Source: JACMJL01 sp963791805
GTDB lineage: Bacteria; Bacillota; Clostridia; Clostridiales; Clostridiaceae
DNA length: 64,000 nucleotides
Assembly: GCA_963791805.1 (NCBI GenBank)
Contig: CAWBTU010000006.1
Location: forward strand, 1,984,001-2,048,000
Reading direction: 5' to 3'
Shown: in pieces, positions 60,207 through 64,000 of the stretch
Numbering within the stretch: the first letter of the stretch is position 1
Layout of the letters: every line of letters starts with the position of its first letter
Program-made: the position numbers and the translations under genes
The notes under the pieces: model-generated
What the model was told of the DNA's origin: nothing
The model's database searches: none
The model's input: only the letters and a program-made list of their open reading frames with translations

Positions 60207-61730
60207 TTAGAATAAAATATTTACTGCTTCTTTTACAGCATTTAATATTTCACCATTTTTAATTAATGCTTCAACTTTATCCATTTCCTTATACATAACT
60301 ACATCTTTATCTAAAAATGATACAGTTTTCCTAACTATTTCATAGGCCTTATTCGTTCCAGCGCCTAGTTCCAGTCCATCTCTGAAATCAATGGCTTGAC
60401 ATGCAGCAAGTATTTCTGTAGCTATTACTCTTCTAGTATTATTAACTACTTCTCTGCACTTAACTGCAGCAATAGTTCCCATACTTACATGATCCTCTTG
60501 ATTAGCTGAGGAAGGTATAGAATCTACAGATGCCGGATGACAAAGTACCTTATTCTCTGACACTAATGAAGCTGCAGCATACTGAGTTATCATAAATCCA
60601 GAGTTTAAACCTCCATGTTTAACTAAGAAAGGTGGCAAATCGTTCAACTGATAGTTAATAAGCCTTTCTAACCGTCTTTCCGAAATATTGGCAAGTTCCG
60701 CCACAGCTATTGCTAGAAAATCAAAACTCAAGGCCATTGGTTGACCATGAAAATTACCACCAGAAATAATTTCACCCTCTTCTGTAATAATTGGATTGTC
60801 TGTAACAGAATTAATTTCTATCTCCACTCTTTCTCTTACATAATTAATAGCGTCCTTACTAGCACCATGCACTTGAGGAATACATCTTAGGGAATATGCA
60901 TCTTGAACTCTAAGTTCGCCCTGAGAGGTCACATAGGTGCTTCCTGAGGTTAAGTTCAACAGGTTTTTAGCTGTATTCATTTGACCTTTATGAGGTCTTA
61001 TAACATGTATTCTCTCGTCGTAAGCATTTTTTATTCCTCTAAGGGCTTCAACAGTAAGTGCAGCAGAAACATCAGCTAACTTTAAAAGTTCAATACTATC
61101 ATACAAATTTATTGCTCCAACAGCTGTCATTACTTGAGTTCCGTTTATTAATGCAAGGCCTTCCTTTGCCGTTAATTCAATTACAGGAATTCCTGCCTTC
61201 TCCATAGCAACCTTACCTTCAAATGGCATACCTTCAAACTCTGCTTCACCTTCTCCAAGCATAGGAAGAACCATATGAGATAAAGGTGCCAAATCACCTG
61301 AGGCGCCTAAGGAACCTTTTTTAGGTATTCTAGGGTGAACTCCTCGGTTTAACAATTCTAAAAGTGTGTTAAGTGTTTCAATACTTATTCCAGAATATCC
61401 TTTTGAAAGAGCATTTATTCTTAATAACATTATTGCTCTAACTTCTTCACAAGAAAAATTATCACCTGTTCCACAAGCATGAGATATTATTAAATTTCTC
61501 TGCAATTCTTTACTATCTTCTTGAGAAATTGCTACATCAGAGAATTTTCCAAAGCCTGTAGTAATTCCATAAGCAACTCTATCATTGTTTACATATTCTT
61601 CAACAATTTTTCTTGATTTTATTACTCTTTCTACAGCAATAGTAGCCAACTCTACTTTATAATTGTTTCTTGCTACGTTTATTATATCTTCTAATTCTAA
61701 ACTTTCTCCATCTAAAACAACTAGTTCCAT
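60207..61730 (-). CDS. hutH: Histidine ammonia-lyase
   Basis: A 507-aa enzyme that deaminates histidine to urocanate. The MIO cofactor triad Ala-Ser-Gly is in GSLGASGDLAPL (about residues 144-146), and YGITTGFG and GNFHGQPMAL are family sites. ATG at 61730 follows GAGGAGATTAGTG. It heads the operon hutH-ftcD-hutI-fchA. Urocanase (hutU), the second step, is not in the window, so it must be encoded elsewhere if the pathway is complete. Confidence 0.96.
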   Translation of the reverse strand: MELVVLDGESLELEDIINVARNNYKVELATIAVERVIKSRKIVEEYVNNDRVAYGITTGFGKFSDVAISQEDSKELQRNLIISHACGTGDNFSCEEVRAIMLLRINALSKGYSGISIETLNTLLELLNRGVHPRIPKKGSLGASGDLAPLSHMVLPMLGEGEAEFEGMPFEGKVAMEKAGIPVIELTAKEGLALINGTQVMTAVGAINLYDSIELLKLADVSAALTVEALRGIKNAYDERIHVIRPHKGQMNTAKNLLNLTSGSTYVTSQGELRVQDAYSLRCIPQVHGASKDAINYVRERVEIEINSVTDNPIITEEGEIISGGNFHGQPMALSFDFLAIAVAELANISERRLERLINYQLNDLPPFLVKHGGLNSGFMITQYAAASLVSENKVLCHPASVDSIPSSANQEDHVSMGTIAAVKCREVVNNTRRVIATEILAACQAIDFRDGLELGAGTNKAYEIVRKTVSFLDKDVVMYKEMDKVEALIKNGEILNAVKEAVNILF

Positions 61731-61881
61731 CACTAATCTCCTCTATATGTATAGTTCTATATTTTTCACTACTATATTATTCTTTATTCCCTTACAAATC
61801 CCCTTTTTATTTTGGGCATTCAATTTTCTGAATATATTTACGACAATAATGCATCACCGTAGTAAATAATTAAATTTTATA

Positions 61882-61932
61882 TAAAAAGAACATCCTCCTA
61901 TATAGCTTGGCTATTATGGGAAGGATGTTCTT
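61882..61932 (-). terminator. Terminator-like hairpin
   Basis: AAGAACATCCT and AGGATGTTCTT, with TTTTTATATAAAATTT on the minus strand. It is placed to end transcription from the acyltransferase gene before hutH. Confidence 0.75.
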
Positions 61933-61964
61933 ATTTTCTTTAATGGCTTGTTAGGATATCTTAG

Positions 61965-62060
61965 TCTTTCATTTTTGTATTGAATGGAGCAGGACACCCT
62001 TCTCTTAATAGAAAGCCTACGAAGTTGAAGGGTGTCCCGGGTTTTCTTATGCAAGTTTTT
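61965..62060. repeat. Interspersed hairpin repeat, copy 4
   Basis: It carries AGCAGGACACCCTTC, an inner hairpin, and GAAGGGTGTCCCGGGTT, then ATGCAAGTTTTT. It matches the three copies at 7.0-7.6 kb, about 54 kb away. Confidence 0.8.
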
Positions 62061-62103
62061 GCCTTCGAATACTGAAACTACAATTAAGCTTTATAAGTAT
62101 TAT

Positions 62104-63186
62104 CTATACTTGCTTTTTATTATTTATAAACTTACTTTCCATTATAAAGGTAATTATTTTATTCAATATGTAACTTAAAACAAATAATGATAGAAAGTAT
62201 ACTATAAGAAACAACCATGTACTAGTGGTTTGGAGGTTACGAATTATTCTGTACTTCCACATTAATGCCGCTTCCAGCAAATATATTTCATAAGAATAGA
62301 AACCGATAAACCCTAATAGCTTTGAACGATAACCTTTCATATTTACGAATCCCACTAATATTATTATCATAACCGCGAAGGATAAGTTTGTTATTGTGAA
62401 TTTATTAATATTAAGCTCTCTATCTTTAAACAAATACACATATGTTACTAAAGACATTATTCCCACAAAAGCGTATATATAATTCATGTGCTTTTTGCTA
62501 ATTTTTTTTGCTATATCTTCCATATACATTCCTAGAAATGCTCCTACTGGGAAAGAAATAGCATTTAAACCCCACTGATAAGACACTTCATGTGTATACT
62601 TAGAAACTGGATGAAATCTAAAAAGATAGGCAACAAATACAAGCATTATAATTTTAAATATTTTTTTCATTGGTAGCAAAAATATTATGAAAAAGAACAA
62701 ATACCATAAGAGTATAAAAGAAATGTACCACATTGAAGCATCAATTTTTCTATTAAAGTCAAATCCGGCAATTGCCATAATTACTGTTTGTATAGAATAA
62801 TTTTTGTGATATACAAAAATATCGATAATCACCCATAAAGTTGTTACCATTGAGTAAGGTATCAAAATCCTTTTAAAACGCCTGAATACAGTTTTTTTGT
62901 CAATTCCATTTTTAATATACGATTTAGTTAATCCAAAGCCAGAAAGCAATAAAAATAGTGTCACACCCTGTGATCCTACATATAAAAGATCCTTTGCATG
63001 TATAATTTTATCCGCAGAAAGATGCCCAAAGATAACTAAAATAATAGCAATTCCTTTTAGCTCTTCGGTACATCTTAAATCAAGCTTAAAACCAGCCTCA
63101 TTTTCATATTTTTTACTAAATAGAAGGACAATCATTATAAAGACTATCATTGGTAAAAAAACATTAATAATTCTAATCTCCTCCAT
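62104..63186 (-). CDS. Acyltransferase 3 family membrane protein
   Basis: A 360-aa polytopic protein of the acyltransferase 3 (OafA/YrhL-like) family, which O-acetylates surface sugars or polymers. About ten hydrophobic helices are seen. The N-terminal family pattern is ELKGIAIILVIFGHLSADKI, with the conserved His (FGH), followed by LFLLLSGFGLTKSY. The sugar target is unknown. It lies 33 nt below a glycosyltransferase gene, so both probably serve one surface polysaccharide pathway that continues beyond the window. Confidence 0.85.
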   Translation of the reverse strand: MEEIRIINVFLPMIVFIMIVLLFSKKYENEAGFKLDLRCTEELKGIAIILVIFGHLSADKIIHAKDLLYVGSQGVTLFLLLSGFGLTKSYIKNGIDKKTVFRRFKRILIPYSMVTTLWVIIDIFVYHKNYSIQTVIMAIAGFDFNRKIDASMWYISFILLWYLFFFIIFLLPMKKIFKIIMLVFVAYLFRFHPVSKYTHEVSYQWGLNAISFPVGAFLGMYMEDIAKKISKKHMNYIYAFVGIMSLVTYVYLFKDRELNINKFTITNLSFAVMIIILVGFVNMKGYRSKLLGFIGFYSYEIYLLEAALMWKYRIIRNLQTTSTWLFLIVYFLSLFVLSYILNKIITFIMESKFINNKKQV

Positions 63187-63219
63187 GCAGTTCTATTTAA
63201 AAAATCTTATTTTAACTTG

Positions 63220-64000
63220 TCAAAAGCCCCTATTTTTAAGCATATGGGAAAATATTTCTCTGTATCTATTATAAAAACTATCTATAGAGTAATTTTTTTC
63301 AATAAATTCATAAAATTTAATTCCCTTTGCATTAAGTTTTTCTTTATCTAAATAGGCTTCTTTCATTTTCAAATAAATATCTGTAGTATTCTTAGGGTCC
63401 ATTAAATATCCATATTCTGAAGTTATAATTTCATTTAACTTTCCTATTTCAGAACAAATCACAGGTTTTTTCACTGTAGCACTTTCTAAAATAACTAAAG
63501 GAGGATCTCCCGCCTCGTTTAAAGAAGCTAGAATACTTATATCCGATGCAGCAAGAAATCCCAAAGTATTTGTTTGAAATCCAGTCATAATAACATCACT
63601 CTGCAAATTATATTCTTTGACTTTTGTTTGAATTGAAGCTTTCATATCACCATCACCAACACAAATTAATTTAACATTATCATATTCCTTTTTTAACATG
63701 TTAAATGCTTCAATTAATTTAATATGATTTTTAATTGGATGAAGCCTTGCAATACTAACAAACAAAAAGTCATTATCGGCTATTCCGTAAATTCTTCTTA
63801 ACTCTGAACTACTATTTCCAATATTATTTTCTTTAATATCAATACCATTGTTTGCTATATACTTTTCACCTTTGAAATTTTTGTTTTCTAACAAAGTTTT
63901 AATTTCAGTAGACACACAAATATAATTTTCAAATTTTTTTAAACCCATTTTACTTAAAGGAGTAAAAAACAAAAGCTTAATTTTATTATTTAAAAAATCA
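63220..64000 (-). CDS. Glycosyltransferase family 4 protein, C-terminal part (cut by window edge)
   Basis: At least 259 codons are present and the frame stays open to the window edge, so the start lies outside. The GT-B C-terminal domain shows FVSIARLHPIKNHIKLIEAF, VGDGDMKASIQTK, and SLNEAGDPPLVILESATVKKPVI with the acidic EX7E-type pair of GT4. The acceptor is unknown. With the acyltransferase downstream it suggests a surface glycan or teichuronic-type gene set. Confidence 0.85.
   Translation of the reverse strand, partial: DFLNNKIKLLFFTPLSKMGLKKFENYICVSTEIKTLLENKNFKGEKYIANNGIDIKENNIGNSSSELRRIYGIADNDFLFVSIARLHPIKNHIKLIEAFNMLKKEYDNVKLICVGDGDMKASIQTKVKEYNLQSDVIMTGFQTNTLGFLAASDISILASLNEAGDPPLVILESATVKKPVICSEIGKLNEIITSEYGYLMDPKNTTDIYLKMKEAYLDKEKLNAKGIKFYEFIEKNYSIDSFYNRYREIFSHMLKNRGF

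Larger units (their letters stand above)
61731..62103. other. Intergenic region between hutH and the acyltransferase gene
   Basis: It contains the upstream region of hutH, the terminator at 61882-61932 and hairpin repeat copy 4 (61965-62060). No gene is supported. Confidence 0.6.

Overview
The window is low-GC DNA with gene order and gene content typical of a spore-forming Clostridium (Clostridium sensu stricto or a close relative). Support comes from the T-box alaS leader, the SCIFF peptide with its radical-SAM maturase, the complete spoIIA (spoIIAA-spoIIAB-sigF) operon, spoVACDE, yunB, pdaA and 6S RNA next to aspS. Most genes lie on the minus strand. No rRNA, tRNA or CRISPR array was seen. 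All features were read by eye from the sequence; start codons were chosen from Shine-Dalgarno spacing where several were possible.

Layout. (1) 1-6963: partial alaS with T-box leader, an AI-2E family permease, a PRC-barrel protein, and an iscR-iscS-iscU-mnmA block behind one promoter, then rarA. (2) 6964-7649: a repeat-rich gap with three copies of a hairpin repeat and a 206-bp palindromic element; a fourth hairpin copy lies at about 62 kb. (3) 7650-27883: conserved housekeeping DNA: DUF2752 and CD225-like membrane proteins, glyA, the split threonine/serine exporter pair, 6S RNA, aspS (frameshifted), hemZ, an MBL hydrolase, dtd, relA, apt, secF, secD, SCIFF maturase and peptide, TIGR04086 protein, yajC, tgt, queA, ruvB, ruvA. 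(4) 28240-40476: a looser, gene-poor accessory stretch: a frameshifted BofC-like gene, a glycosyltransferase/flippase pair, two Ala/Lys-rich exported proteins, small Asn/Ser/Lys-rich ORFs, a four-gene HD-GYP/small-peptide cassette, and an integrase remnant. (5) 40477-54407: yebC (frameshifted), yigZ, a HEAT-repeat protein, a PdxR/MocR regulator, a nucleotidyltransferase, hflX, hpt, yunB, a class A PBP, spoVAC-AD-AE and the spoIIA operon. (6) 54593-64000: an orphan adenine-type DNA methylase, pdaA, a histidine-degradation operon (hutH-ftcD-hutI-cyclodeaminase, no urocanase), an acyltransferase and a partial glycosyltransferase.

How the genes work together. IscS supplies sulfur to the IscU scaffold and to MnmA for tRNA thiolation, probably under IscR. 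SecD/SecF/YajC form the Sec accessory complex. Tgt and QueA make queuosine, and RuvA/RuvB move Holliday junctions. The spoIIA, spoVA, yunB and pdaA genes serve prespore gene control, dipicolinate uptake and spore cortex modification.

The most interesting candidate system is at 33759-36484. One sigma-A-type promoter precedes a 205-aa conserved-looking protein, a structured intergenic RNA, a 28-aa hydrophobic peptide with a very strong ribosome binding site, a membrane HD-GYP (c-di-GMP phosphodiesterase family) protein and a DUF5317 membrane protein. I infer a peptide-linked cyclic-dinucleotide signalling cassette. Four ORFs (aspS, yebC, the BofC-like gene and a small ORF) carry single-base frameshifts, three of them in A-runs, which points to sequencing indels at least in part.
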